Origin: a virus | Reading direction: 5' to 3' (one strand) | Length of the DNA stretch: 64,000 nt | IMG/VR virus record: IMGVR_UViG_3300031997_000620 | Span: 19,234-83,233 of that record | In this document: positions 1-7,706 of the stretch, piece by piece | Layout: the number at the start of each line of letters is the position of its first letter | How positions within the stretch are numbered: position 1 is the first letter of the stretch | Notes under the pieces: model-generated | Told to the model about the DNA's origin: nothing | Database searches by the model: none | The model's input: the letters and a program-made list of their open reading frames with translations, nothing else | Made by a program: the position numbers and the translations under genes

Positions 1-359
1 TGAAAGAGTTTCATGATAAGTACAATGTTGGTAAGGTGTGGCAGTATCCAACTTTTCTTCCCGAGGGTCAAGCCCTGAATAGGGTACGCTTAATGAATGA
101 AGAGCTGGCTGAAACGGTGAAGGCAATGGCAACTAAGAACATGGTCAACTTAGCCAAAGAACTAGCTGACCTTTTGTATGTGGTGTACGGAACTGCGGAT
201 GCATACGGCATTCCGATTGACGACGTGTTTAATGCGGTTCACATTTCAAACATGACAAAATCTAACGAAAAAGATGAAAGTGGAAAGGTCCAAAAAGGCG
301 ATAATTATACTGAGCCCAATATAGAGGAGGTGCTAAATGTTTATCGAAATCAACGGTAA
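1..359 (+). CDS. MazG-like NTP pyrophosphohydrolase, 5' end cut by window
   Basis: The frame is open from the window edge and bases 1-2 (tg) would complete an ATG with one base outside, so the protein is probably only one base short. A GTG at 36 is an alternative start but would cut the first helix. The helical body carries the MazG/HisE-type pattern: LMNEELAE (acidic metal-binding helix), then KELADLLYVVYGTADAYGI and a final DDVFNAVHISNMTK helix. The family hydrolyses nucleoside triphosphates to monophosphates, and phages use it in nucleotide-pool control. It overlaps the next gene by 23 bases, so they are probably co-translated. Family call is fairly sure; the substrate is not readable. Confidence 0.75.
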   Translation, partial: KEFHDKYNVGKVWQYPTFLPEGQALNRVRLMNEELAETVKAMATKNMVNLAKELADLLYVVYGTADAYGIPIDDVFNAVHISNMTKSNEKDESGKVQKGDNYTEPNIEEVLNVYRNQR

Positions 360-765
360 AGAAATTGAACTAAAGATCCAAGAGGATGTAGCAATTCCGG
401 ACGACGCTGTATCTCTTCAAAGAGAGGCTTGTAGAACCCCTGGCCTACTCGCCACCTACGGAGAGATGCTTGCCGAGCTAAAGGCGAATAATGAAAGAGC
501 TAAGTTTGCTATGGAAGAAATTTCTTCCTATGTGGCGGATGGTATCCGAAGCACGTCTACAGAGAAACTGACAGTTGACAGGCTGAAGGAACTGGTTACT
601 CTTGATAACCGCGTCAAGGATGCAAAGCTACTTTTTATTGCATCCTTGCGAAACATGCACGCAGTAGACAATACGCTTCGTGCCCTTCACAAGAAGGTGG
701 ACATCATTACGACACTATTGTATCAGCACCGACAGGAAATGAAGAGTTATGGAAATACGATCTAA
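337..765 (+). CDS. UvsY-like recombination mediator (tentative)
   Basis: This is a 142-residue helical protein with a good GGAGG ribosome site before ATG 337. The second half reads as a long amphipathic helix pair with the order seen in T4 UvsY (137 residues): a short helix ending near YVADGI, then LTVDRLKELVTLDNRVKDAKL and a C-terminal helix with IITTLLYQHRQEMK. UvsY loads the UvsX recombinase onto gp32-coated single-stranded DNA. The assignment rests on remote resemblance, length and place: gp32-like, UvsX-like, gp47-like and gp46-like genes follow within 6 kb. It could be an unrelated helical phage protein. Confidence 0.42.
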   Translation: MFIEINGKEIELKIQEDVAIPDDAVSLQREACRTPGLLATYGEMLAELKANNERAKFAMEEISSYVADGIRSTSTEKLTVDRLKELVTLDNRVKDAKLLFIASLRNMHAVDNTLRALHKKVDIITTLLYQHRQEMKSYGNTI

Positions 766-779
766 CGAAAGGAGATCAA

Positions 780-1106
780 ATGACAACTAAACCTAAGACA
801 CTTGAACAACTTGACGAGGAAGTTGCCACTCTAGAGAACAATATAGACCGAGAGATTGACACCCTTCATCGGATCATTGACGAAGCTAATGATCTAGTAT
901 CCGATGTTTTTAATATGGAAGACGAGCTTTTCAACATTCGGGACGAGTTGGAAGAACTACAAGCTATAAAGGCTAAAGTAACCCAACGACTTGCTAAAAA
1001 GCCCTCAAAAGGTGATAATATGAAAGCCCCCAAGAAAAAGGTGGCTCCGAAAAAGAAGAAGGCAATTCCGAAGAAGAAGACACCCAAGAAAAGGAGCAAG
1101 AAATAA
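780..1106 (+). CDS. Coiled-coil protein with histone-like lysine-rich tail
   Basis: The 108-residue protein has two parts. Residues 1-72 are an acidic heptad-rich coiled coil (for example LEQLDEEVATLENNI, then FNIRDELEELQAI). Residues 81-108 are almost only lysine, proline, alanine and arginine (KAPKKKVAPKKKK and similar), like the tails of H1/AlgP-type DNA-binding proteins. AAAGGAG lies before ATG 780 and the stop overlaps the next start as TAATG. A ribosome-site-like AAAAGGTG precedes in-frame Met81 (base 1020), so a separate 28-residue basic peptide may also be made. It sits directly before the ssDNA-binding gene, so a DNA-linked role is likely but unproved. Confidence 0.7.
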   Translation: MTTKPKTLEQLDEEVATLENNIDREIDTLHRIIDEANDLVSDVFNMEDELFNIRDELEELQAIKAKVTQRLAKKPSKGDNMKAPKKKVAPKKKKAIPKKKTPKKRSKK

Positions 1107-1918
1107 TGGCATTCGAACATGGTAAGGTAAATCGAGACAGAGTAGCAGCAGAGAATCCGACTGAAGGTTCGGTAGAGTTCCGGCCTAAGGTGGGTACGTC
1201 ACAGGTTCGTATCCTACCCCCGCACCCTACTTCCAATGTGTGGTTCCACAAGAGCAACGAGCATTGGGTAGACGGACATGGGTATGTCCCTTGTGGCCGT
1301 GGGTTTGGGCGTCCGTGCCCTATCTGTGAAGAAGGGGAGGCTCTCTATAGTAGCCAGATCGAAGAGAATGTTAAGATGGCAATCAGCCTACGTCCTCGTG
1401 AACAGTATTACTACAACGTCATTGTATTCACTAGCGCAGACGGCAAGGTATCTCCCAAGGATGGGGTGCGCATCATGCGCACTGGAGTTAAGATCTTCAA
1501 GAACCTACGAAACTTGGACAATGACGAGGCAGGGGGTTGGGGCGACATGACCAACCCGGATACGGGATTTAACGTATCCATCGCCCGTGCTGGTAATGCC
1601 CGCGAGAATACGGAGTATTCAGTTACTCCTGTTCCGAATCGCCAGAATAAGAGCCTTGAAGTTCAACTTGCTGCACACGGAGTAGACCTGAATACGCTGG
1701 AGCTACTAAATCTTTCAGACTACGCTCAAATGCTGGCTCTAGAGTATGATGACCTGAAGACTAGGTTTGAGAATAAGCAGGTTGCCCCTGGATTCCCCGG
1801 TGGTCCCCGCCTCTCTCACCCGCATGTAGTAGGCACGTTGCCGGACATGCCGAAAGGGCTTTTTGACCATCTAAAGAATGCCGGAGAGGTTGTACCTCCG
1901 CCGTTTATCGAGGAGTAA
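1106..1918 (+). CDS. gp32-like single-stranded DNA-binding protein
   Basis: This 270-residue protein resembles T4 gene 32 protein, which coats single-stranded DNA during replication and recombination. A zinc-type motif lies at residues 53-74: His53/His58, Cys63, Cys71 and Cys74 (PCGRGFGRPCPIC). It is followed by the OB-fold stretch REQYYYNVIVFTSADGKV and a later part with GFNVSIARAG. The tail is rich in Pro and Gly and ends in acidic residues (PPPFIEE), though less acidic than in T4. Its neighbours are UvsY-like, UvsX-like and gp46/47-like genes, which supports the role. The start at 1106 overlaps the upstream TAA. Confidence 0.75.
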   Translation: MAFEHGKVNRDRVAAENPTEGSVEFRPKVGTSQVRILPPHPTSNVWFHKSNEHWVDGHGYVPCGRGFGRPCPICEEGEALYSSQIEENVKMAISLRPREQYYYNVIVFTSADGKVSPKDGVRIMRTGVKIFKNLRNLDNDEAGGWGDMTNPDTGFNVSIARAGNARENTEYSVTPVPNRQNKSLEVQLAAHGVDLNTLELLNLSDYAQMLALEYDDLKTRFENKQVAPGFPGGPRLSHPHVVGTLPDMPKGLFDHLKNAGEVVPPPFIEE

Positions 1919-1921
1919 ATA

Positions 1922-2263
1922 ATGAAATATACAATCATTATATTGTTTGCATTGCTAACTAATGGGGCACACGCGGCGTGCCCTCCGCAGCCAGCCGAAA
2001 TCGTAGCCACCAACAACGAAATTTCCGTCTGCTCGGAAGAGCCTCTTACGGGAATAGACCTCAAAGTGGGGACGACGGCACTTCCCCGGATCGCACTTGC
2101 TGTACCCTCTGGTACACCCGTGCGCGTAATCGGACTCAACTCGTGTTCGGGAATGCTATCAGTTGCGGGAGTTAACGAAGCCGGAGTGGGACAGTGGGGT
2201 CTGCCGGTGAAGACGACCTTTCTTCCCTGCACAAATACCCGGGTCGGCGGACCCTTGCCCTAG
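1922..2263 (+). CDS. Small exported cysteine-containing protein
   Basis: The N-terminus is a clear Sec signal peptide: MKYTII, a hydrophobic core IILFALLTNG and an Ala-His-Ala site just before ACPPQP. The mature part is about 95 residues with four cysteines (after ACPP, in SVCSEE, NSCSG and LPCTN), enough for two disulphides, and is otherwise beta-like with many Val, Thr and Gly. It is predicted to be periplasmic or secreted. No family is recognised. An envelope protein between ssDNA-binding and recombinase genes is out of theme; a superinfection or host-envelope role is a guess. ATG 1922 follows the upstream stop after three bases, with GAGGAG nearby. Confidence 0.7.
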   Translation: MKYTIIILFALLTNGAHAACPPQPAEIVATNNEISVCSEEPLTGIDLKVGTTALPRIALAVPSGTPVRVIGLNSCSGMLSVAGVNEAGVGQWGLPVKTTFLPCTNTRVGGPLP

Positions 2264-2331
2264 TCCATCGAGTTTTTTAAGTGGATTAGTTTCATTAACA
2301 ACATTATTCGAATTAAAAAGGAGAACTAACA

Positions 2332-2658
2332 ATGGCACGAAGAACGCTTGCACTTACCGATCAGGACAAGGCTGAAATGTTGAGACTATATGTCTCGGAT
2401 AGGAAGGGTATCGTAGAAATTGGTAAGAAGTATGATATTAGCCCTTCTACAGTATCACGTTTCCTCAAGGTGCAGGGAGGAACTTTGCGTCCCCGAGGTA
2501 CACGAAGTATCTCTAAAACGGAAGTTCTAGTTAATCCTCTAGAGTCACACGAGCCTGAAGCACATCGGACGGAGTGCTTCCCGAAGGTTAGTGAGGAAGA
2601 AGTTGTGACTTTTAATACAGAGGAAGACTCGACTCCCTATAATTACCCGCGTCTCTAG
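2332..2658 (+). CDS. Helix-turn-helix DNA-binding protein
   Basis: The 108-residue product has an N-terminal helix-turn-helix of the resolvase/transposase type at about residues 8-48: LTDQDKAEMLRLYVSDRKG, then IVEIGKKYDISPSTVSRFLK. The rest (from about residue 55) is polar and without recognisable fold. AAAAAGGAG lies 8 bases before ATG 2332. No catalytic domain is attached, so it is more likely a regulator or DNA-binding accessory than a recombinase. A second small protein with the same kind of motif is encoded at 37258-37536. Target unknown. Confidence 0.7.
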   Translation: MARRTLALTDQDKAEMLRLYVSDRKGIVEIGKKYDISPSTVSRFLKVQGGTLRPRGTRSISKTEVLVNPLESHEPEAHRTECFPKVSEEEVVTFNTEEDSTPYNYPRL

Positions 2659-2666
2659 AAGTTACG

Positions 2667-2690
2667 CTCAAGTGTTCTCCCGTGCTTGAG
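2667..2690 (+). other. Inverted repeat in leader of recombinase gene
   Basis: CTCAAG at 2667-2672 and CTTGAG at 2685-2690 can pair as a 6-bp stem with a 12-base loop in the 72-base leader before the recombinase. There is no T-run after it, so it is not a simple terminator. It might affect translation or transcript stability; the stem is short and could be chance. Confidence 0.3.
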
Positions 2691-2730
2691 GGCAGAGACA
2701 GTTAACGGGAGCCTTTACCTTAGGAGTATC

Positions 2731-3810
2731 ATGGGATTTTTCAATGAATTAGGTACGAAGATCAAAGACGACGGCATGCTGACCTTTATCGACTCCTCTC
2801 AGACATTCGCAGGCTCCACAATCCCTTACGGAGTAAGAACAGGGGTGCCTATGCTAGATCTAGCCTTGGGCCGTCCTGGCTGGGCCGCAGGCAGAGTAGT
2901 AGAGCTATATGGGTTTGAGGGTTGTGGCAAGACTACGTTGGGGCTACATGCTATCGCCCAAGTACAGCGCATGGGAGGCATGGGCATATTCATTGACTCC
3001 GAGCTAACCTTCGATCCTTACAGAGCCAACCAAATTGGTGTCTCACAAAAATACGGTGAAGACTTTGCACGCATTGAAGCGCGCAGCGTGGAGGCAGGGT
3101 TTAGAGCAATCCAAGGAATTACGAATGCAATCAAGGAGTCAGGTGAAACTCGGCCTATGGTTGTCCTTTACGATTCAGTTACGGGGTCTAACCTAGAGTA
3201 CAACATTACCCGACTTGCTGATAAGAAGAGCGGCTACGCATTTGGGGCAGCCGAACGCATTGGGCAGGAGGCTAAGTCAATTCGAACTGGCATGCGCACC
3301 ATAGCCGCAGACATTTCGGCTACCAAGATTGTCCTGATCTTCATTAACCATGCAGTCGCTACAATCGCGGGAACTTACGCTAAAGCTTCGCAAGCGGCAG
3401 GCGGTCACGCTATCAAACTGTTTGCCAGCACCCGTTGCGAACTCAAAAAGTCTACTAAGATCAAGGACTCCGATAAAAATCTTCTTGGTGCGGAGACGAA
3501 CATCTTCATCGAGAAGAGCAAGGTAGGAGGAGTATCAATCGAAAACGTCAAGGTAGAGCTAATGAATACCTATGGCTTCGATACGGTTGGCAACCTCCTA
3601 GAAGCGGCCAAGGAATCCGGTATGGTGGAATGGCCCGCTAAGGCAAAGACAGGAACGCTTAAGTTCATAGATCCGGGCCGTGTAGTCAGTAAAGCTGATT
3701 GGGGCCAATTTGTCGAAGAGTCTGGGGGGGTTGACGAAGTGTACAGTCAATTCTACAGGTGGTGCTTTCAAAATGGCTTAATGCGACCTTATGGAGAAGT
3801 TAGTGGGTAA
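2731..3810 (+). CDS. RecA/UvsX-like recombinase
   Basis: The 359-residue protein is a RecA-fold strand-exchange ATPase. Walker A is GFEGCGKTT (residues 61-69), the Walker B strand is MVVLYDSV with Asp148, and the TGVPMLDLALG stretch before Walker A matches the start of RecA/UvsX cores. A later GGHAIKLFASTRCEL segment corresponds to the RecA L2-to-C-terminal part of the core. The reading frame extends upstream to a TTG at 2686, but ATG 2731 has AGGAG four bases ahead and begins the conserved part, so I chose it. It forms filaments on single-stranded DNA for repair and recombination-dependent replication; its partners are probably the gp32-like and UvsY-like proteins encoded just upstream. Confidence 0.88.
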   Translation: MGFFNELGTKIKDDGMLTFIDSSQTFAGSTIPYGVRTGVPMLDLALGRPGWAAGRVVELYGFEGCGKTTLGLHAIAQVQRMGGMGIFIDSELTFDPYRANQIGVSQKYGEDFARIEARSVEAGFRAIQGITNAIKESGETRPMVVLYDSVTGSNLEYNITRLADKKSGYAFGAAERIGQEAKSIRTGMRTIAADISATKIVLIFINHAVATIAGTYAKASQAAGGHAIKLFASTRCELKKSTKIKDSDKNLLGAETNIFIEKSKVGGVSIENVKVELMNTYGFDTVGNLLEAAKESGMVEWPAKAKTGTLKFIDPGRVVSKADWGQFVEESGGVDEVYSQFYRWCFQNGLMRPYGEVSG

Positions 3811-4903
3811 GTTTGCTGTCTATAGTGATCTGCATATTCACCCTTGGGAATACGGTGCGACAGAAGATACCTATGGGAGCAATACCAGACTACGAGAACA
3901 GTATTTCTTTCTGTACCAATTAGGTAAATACTGCAAAGAAAACAACATCATGGAGCTTTTCTTTTGTGGAGATTTTTTTCATACCCACGGGAGAGTTGCT
4001 ACAAACGCACTGTTTCTAGGCACACAAGGTCTTCGTTATATCGCCGCCCAAGGAGTAAGTCAGTGGCTTATAGTAGGGAATCATGATATTTCGAAAAACT
4101 TTAAGGACACGTTTCCATTAGAGCCTAATTCACTAGAGCAGTTTTCTGTCTTTAGTAAGGTTGTATCTTCTCCTGTCATCGGCAAACACTTAACCCACCC
4201 TAATATCCTTGTTTCGATGATCCCTTTTACCGAAAGTGCTTCATTGCTCGCAACTAACTTGGAGAGGGTTAGAAGGGTGTCTGATAAACATCCTCATTAT
4301 TTGTTCCTTCATCAAGGCGTAGCAAAGGCCCCTATGGGGTCGGGGTACTTGATTGACGAAATCCTAACGCCTGCAATGATTCCTGATAACGTAACTAGGG
4401 CGTTCACCGGGCATTATCACACCCACCAAGACCTGGGAAAGCTTGTGATCGTTGGCCCCCCCATGCAGCATACTTGGGCGGATACCAAAGAAGAAGGTGG
4501 CATCTTGGTTGTAGATACGGAGACAGGCGAATTTACTCGGCAACAAATCCATGACAATCCTAAGTTTGTAAACGTAGAGGCGGGGTTCCTAAGGGCTCTT
4601 TCTAATCTAGCAGAATCCGATGATCTTCGCGATATCGTGTATGAAAACTTCATTCGAGTCAATAACGTGTTCGATATGTCAGTGGAAAAAGCCGAAGCCC
4701 TTAAAGGGAGTCTGCTCGATCTCGGCGCTCATTCTGTTGAACTGAAGTTCATGGAGAAGAACAGTAATCCCCTTGACAAAGAAAGCTCCAAATTTCTTAG
4801 TATGGAAGAGCTACTAGGAGAATTCGAAAAAGGTTTAACAGATCGGCAGCGACAAATTGGAGAAGAGTTGAGGAAGGGGTCATATGAAGTTCCTAAGTCT
4901 TAG
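3791..4903 (+). CDS. SbcD/Mre11-type nuclease (T4 gp47-like)
   Basis: This is a calcineurin-fold metallo-nuclease of 370 residues. The metal-binding motifs are in order: SDLHIH (Asp13, His15), CGDFFH (Asp61), VGNHD (Asn97-Asp99), FLHQ (His174) and GHYHTH (207-212). With its partner encoded next door (4884-6713) it forms the gp46/47 or SbcCD complex that resects double-strand ends for recombination. It overlaps the recombinase gene by 20 bases and the partner gene by 20 bases, which favours balanced, coupled synthesis of the two subunits. Confidence 0.87.
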   Translation: MEKLVGKFAVYSDLHIHPWEYGATEDTYGSNTRLREQYFFLYQLGKYCKENNIMELFFCGDFFHTHGRVATNALFLGTQGLRYIAAQGVSQWLIVGNHDISKNFKDTFPLEPNSLEQFSVFSKVVSSPVIGKHLTHPNILVSMIPFTESASLLATNLERVRRVSDKHPHYLFLHQGVAKAPMGSGYLIDEILTPAMIPDNVTRAFTGHYHTHQDLGKLVIVGPPMQHTWADTKEEGGILVVDTETGEFTRQQIHDNPKFVNVEAGFLRALSNLAESDDLRDIVYENFIRVNNVFDMSVEKAEALKGSLLDLGAHSVELKFMEKNSNPLDKESSKFLSMEELLGEFEKGLTDRQRQIGEELRKGSYEVPKS

Positions 4904-6713
4904 CGGAATTGGGCTATTCTCGTTTGCCTCATTCGCTGTCGATCTAAACAATAAGGGCCTTGTCCTAGTTACAGGACGATCCCTCGATGAAGGGTCTAGT
5001 AATGGTTCAGGTAAGAGTAGTCTCATTAACAAAAGTTTACTCTGGGCGCTATTCGGCCAAACTGCGGAGGGGCTGAAGTCAGATGAAGTTCTTAACCGCC
5101 ACCTAGGGGATACAGATGGCAGGGCTACCCTGGTATTTAGGATTGGCAAAGCCACATATAGGATTGAAAGAACTCGTACTAGAAAAGGAGTAACTAAACT
5201 AGACTTTTTTCAAAATGGGAAAAGCATATCCACCCGTGACGTGCGCTCGACCCAAGAGATGATTAACCGCACCATCGGTAGAGATATCAATTCATTTATC
5301 CAGACAGATTTCTTTGGACAAGGGAACAGTTTTCCTTTTATGAAGCTGTCACCGTCAGGGCAAAAGGAGGTGTTGGAACGAATTCTTCCTTTTGAACATT
5401 TGAACGAATGGTTAGCGAATACTAAGCTCGCGAAGCGAGAAGTCGCCACGGTGAAGTTGGCTGCGGAGATAGAAGTAAATAAGGCCCTGGCGGCTCAGGA
5501 CGCGCTTCAGGCGCAGCGTTCTAGCATCGAAAGGCAGCACACTGCATGGGAGTTTCAGAAGGCCAACACGACAAAGAAGCTAACTAACGAAGTGAACATT
5601 TTAAGGCTAGCTCCGGAAAAAGCCGAAATTGAAACCATCAAAAAGCAGCTTACTAGGGTAACTGCTGGATGGGACATAAGTTCTTTTGACATGCGGATTA
5701 TGAATACGATCCAAGAGAACGCTAAGTTAACTACAAAGATTGCATCTTACAAGGCAGAATCTCATATTGCTAATACGGAGCTTTATACTCTTCGGACCAT
5801 GCTCGACGATTCAACCTGCCCCACTTGCAAGCAGGCAGTCATTATTCCAGAAGCAGAGAAGTCACACAATCAAGCTAGAATGGCGAGGTTGCTTTTTGAG
5901 AAAGAGTCATTGACAAATAGCATTGACGTTTGCATCACCATAATGGGCATCAACACTGCAAACATCAATGAATGGAAAACAGTCAAAGCCACCTATGATA
6001 AAATGGTTTCACGACTTGTAGAATTGGGGGAGGAAGAGAGTACAAGCAAGATTAAACAAATTGAAGAACAATTATGTGGAGTTGTAGCCTCAACAAATCC
6101 CTATGTTCAAACCCTTGTAGATATTGATAGTACGATTGCAGCACACAAGTTCGCAGTCTTAGCGTTTCAAGCAAAAGTGGCGATAATTATAGAGGAGGAG
6201 GAATCCGTTCTTCTGTGGGAGAAAGCATACTCCAAAGACCTAAGACTGCTCCTTTACGATAGGGTGTGTCCTTTCCTGGCTGAAAGGGCTAACCATCACC
6301 TACAAGCCTTGAACAATGCACAGATTACGGTAAACTTTTCAACTACGGCGCAGCTAAAAGACTCCTCGACCAAAGAAGAGTTTTCTGCGACAGCCTTATC
6401 TTCTACGGGTGGAGGATCTTATTCTCTACTCTCGGGAGGAGAGCAGCAGATGGTAGACTTTTCTGTAGGGCTCGCCCTAGCGGATCTAGCTGCTACCCAA
6501 GTAAAGTCTCGAAGCAACTTGCTAATCTTGGACGAACCCTTCGTGGGGCTTGATGATAGAAATAGTGAATCAGTTATCTCATACTTGAAAGAAGAACTAG
6601 CAAAGATTAAGAGTACGATTTTTTTAGTGAGCAATGAAGAAACCTTAAAAGGACTTATTCCAAATAGAGTCTACGTGGAGAAAACAAATGGCATCTCGCA
6701 AGTTGTCGCCTAG
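4884..6713 (+). CDS. SbcC/Rad50-type ATPase (T4 gp46-like)
   Basis: The 609-residue SMC-like ATPase has an N-terminal Walker A at SNGSGKSS (39-46), a coiled-coil middle broken by a zinc-hook CPTC at 312-315, the ABC signature LSGGEQQ near 516-522 and Walker B LLILDEP with Asp550-Glu551. This is the full Rad50 layout with short coiled-coil arms, about the size of T4 gp46 (560). It partners the upstream nuclease in DNA-end resection. Its end overlaps the ClpP-like gene by 26 bases. Confidence 0.88.
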   Translation: MKFLSLSGIGLFSFASFAVDLNNKGLVLVTGRSLDEGSSNGSGKSSLINKSLLWALFGQTAEGLKSDEVLNRHLGDTDGRATLVFRIGKATYRIERTRTRKGVTKLDFFQNGKSISTRDVRSTQEMINRTIGRDINSFIQTDFFGQGNSFPFMKLSPSGQKEVLERILPFEHLNEWLANTKLAKREVATVKLAAEIEVNKALAAQDALQAQRSSIERQHTAWEFQKANTTKKLTNEVNILRLAPEKAEIETIKKQLTRVTAGWDISSFDMRIMNTIQENAKLTTKIASYKAESHIANTELYTLRTMLDDSTCPTCKQAVIIPEAEKSHNQARMARLLFEKESLTNSIDVCITIMGINTANINEWKTVKATYDKMVSRLVELGEEESTSKIKQIEEQLCGVVASTNPYVQTLVDIDSTIAAHKFAVLAFQAKVAIIIEEEESVLLWEKAYSKDLRLLLYDRVCPFLAERANHHLQALNNAQITVNFSTTAQLKDSSTKEEFSATALSSTGGGSYSLLSGGEQQMVDFSVGLALADLAATQVKSRSNLLILDEPFVGLDDRNSESVISYLKEELAKIKSTIFLVSNEETLKGLIPNRVYVEKTNGISQVVA

Positions 6714-7338
6714 AAAGACTGGACTTACAGAGGATGAACAAAGATTATGTGCTCTCCACGACTATTCAGTCGATGTGAACACGAGAAGGATCTATCTGAC
6801 TGATGAAATTGAGGGGTATGCTTGTAGTGAGTTCGTCAAGGATCTTCACTATCTTGAATCTAAGGATTCGAAGAAGCCTGTTACGATCTTCGTCAATAGC
6901 CCTGGAGGCAGCGTTGACCAGATGTTTTTCGTCTACGATGCGATGAAATCGTGTCGATGCCCGGTAGTTACTGTTGGCACCGGGGGTATCTACTCAGCCG
7001 CAGGGCTAATCCTTGTCTCTGGGGATCTTCGCATCGCTACTCCCAACTCATTCTTCATGGCGCACCAAATGCAAAACCTTATTGTTGGTGCCGATAATGA
7101 AATTGAGGCACAAGTGGCTATTGGAAAAAAGTTTAGAAATAAGTTTTGGGAGATCATGAGCAAGCATACTAAGATCACCGCGGCTGTATGGGCAAAGCAA
7201 GCAGTTAACAAAGGCGAGATTTGGTATGATGCCGAGGAAATGAAAGAGCATGGGATTGTAGATCACATCCTACAAGTATCTGAAACTGTTGAGCAAGCTA
7301 TCGAACAGTTTGAGTTTTCTGAAAAACGGATTAGTTAG
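6688..7338 (+). CDS. clpP: ClpP-like serine protease
   Basis: The protein (216 residues) has the ClpP fold signature: NSPGGSVDQMFFVYDAM (oxyanion region), nucleophile Ser103 in GIYSAAGL and catalytic His126 in FMAHQM, followed by the GIVDHIL end motif. The position of the third catalytic residue, Asp in E. coli ClpP, appears by hand alignment to be Glu177 (in GEIW). ClpP forms tetradecameric barrels that work with AAA+ unfoldases; no unfoldase is in the window, so it may use a host one. It lies in the recombination/nucleotide block, not next to the capsid genes, so a prohead-protease role is less likely. Confidence 0.85.
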   Translation: MASRKLSPRKTGLTEDEQRLCALHDYSVDVNTRRIYLTDEIEGYACSEFVKDLHYLESKDSKKPVTIFVNSPGGSVDQMFFVYDAMKSCRCPVVTVGTGGIYSAAGLILVSGDLRIATPNSFFMAHQMQNLIVGADNEIEAQVAIGKKFRNKFWEIMSKHTKITAAVWAKQAVNKGEIWYDAEEMKEHGIVDHILQVSETVEQAIEQFEFSEKRIS

Positions 7339-7706
7339 TGCCTATCAAACCCCAGTCCGCTAAGAGTAAGGGTCGCATCCTGCAACAGCGAATTGCTGCC
7401 ATGCTCACCGAAATCTTTGATCTAGAAGAAGGAGATCTTGTTAGCAGACCGATGGGCTCAGGGGGTGCCGATCTTATGGCGAGTCCCGCAGCTCGAAAGA
7501 AGTTTCCCGCTACTGTGGAATGCAAAAATACCAAGAAGGTTCCTGCGATGGACGAGATTAGACAGGCGAGCTACAATGCCTTTAAGGACACTCTACCTCT
7601 CGTTGCATGGAAGCCTCCGCGTGTACTCTATGATGATACCCTAGTAGTAATGAGGCTCAAAGACTTTGCCGAATGGTGGAAGAAGAACGGGCATAACAAT
7701 GGCTAA
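7338..7706 (+). CDS. PD-(D/E)XK-type nuclease, Holliday-junction-resolvase-like
   Basis: A 122-residue protein starting at GTG 7338, overlapping the ClpP stop by one base. It shows the sequence order of small Hjc-like nucleases: SKGRILQQRIA (basic first helix), SRPMGSGGADLM (the Asp of the active site) and VECKNTKK (the E-x-K pair), then a helix and beta pair. Phages use such enzymes to cut branched recombination intermediates, in keeping with the neighbours upstream. Structure-specific activity is an inference from fold and place; a different DNase role is possible. Confidence 0.68.
   Translation: MPIKPQSAKSKGRILQQRIAAMLTEIFDLEEGDLVSRPMGSGGADLMASPAARKKFPATVECKNTKKVPAMDEIRQASYNAFKDTLPLVAWKPPRVLYDDTLVVMRLKDFAEWWKKNGHNNG

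Noticed and set aside
292-310. AAAAAGGCGATAATTATAC on the plus strand resembling the late motif
   Set aside because: It lies in coding DNA for QKGDNYTE of the MazG-like gene, a common protein motif; the match is probably chance.
866-1120. Minus-strand hydrophobic frame over the lysine-rich gene
   Set aside because: It is the reverse reading of AAG-rich codons (giving Phe and Leu) and lacks a ribosome site.
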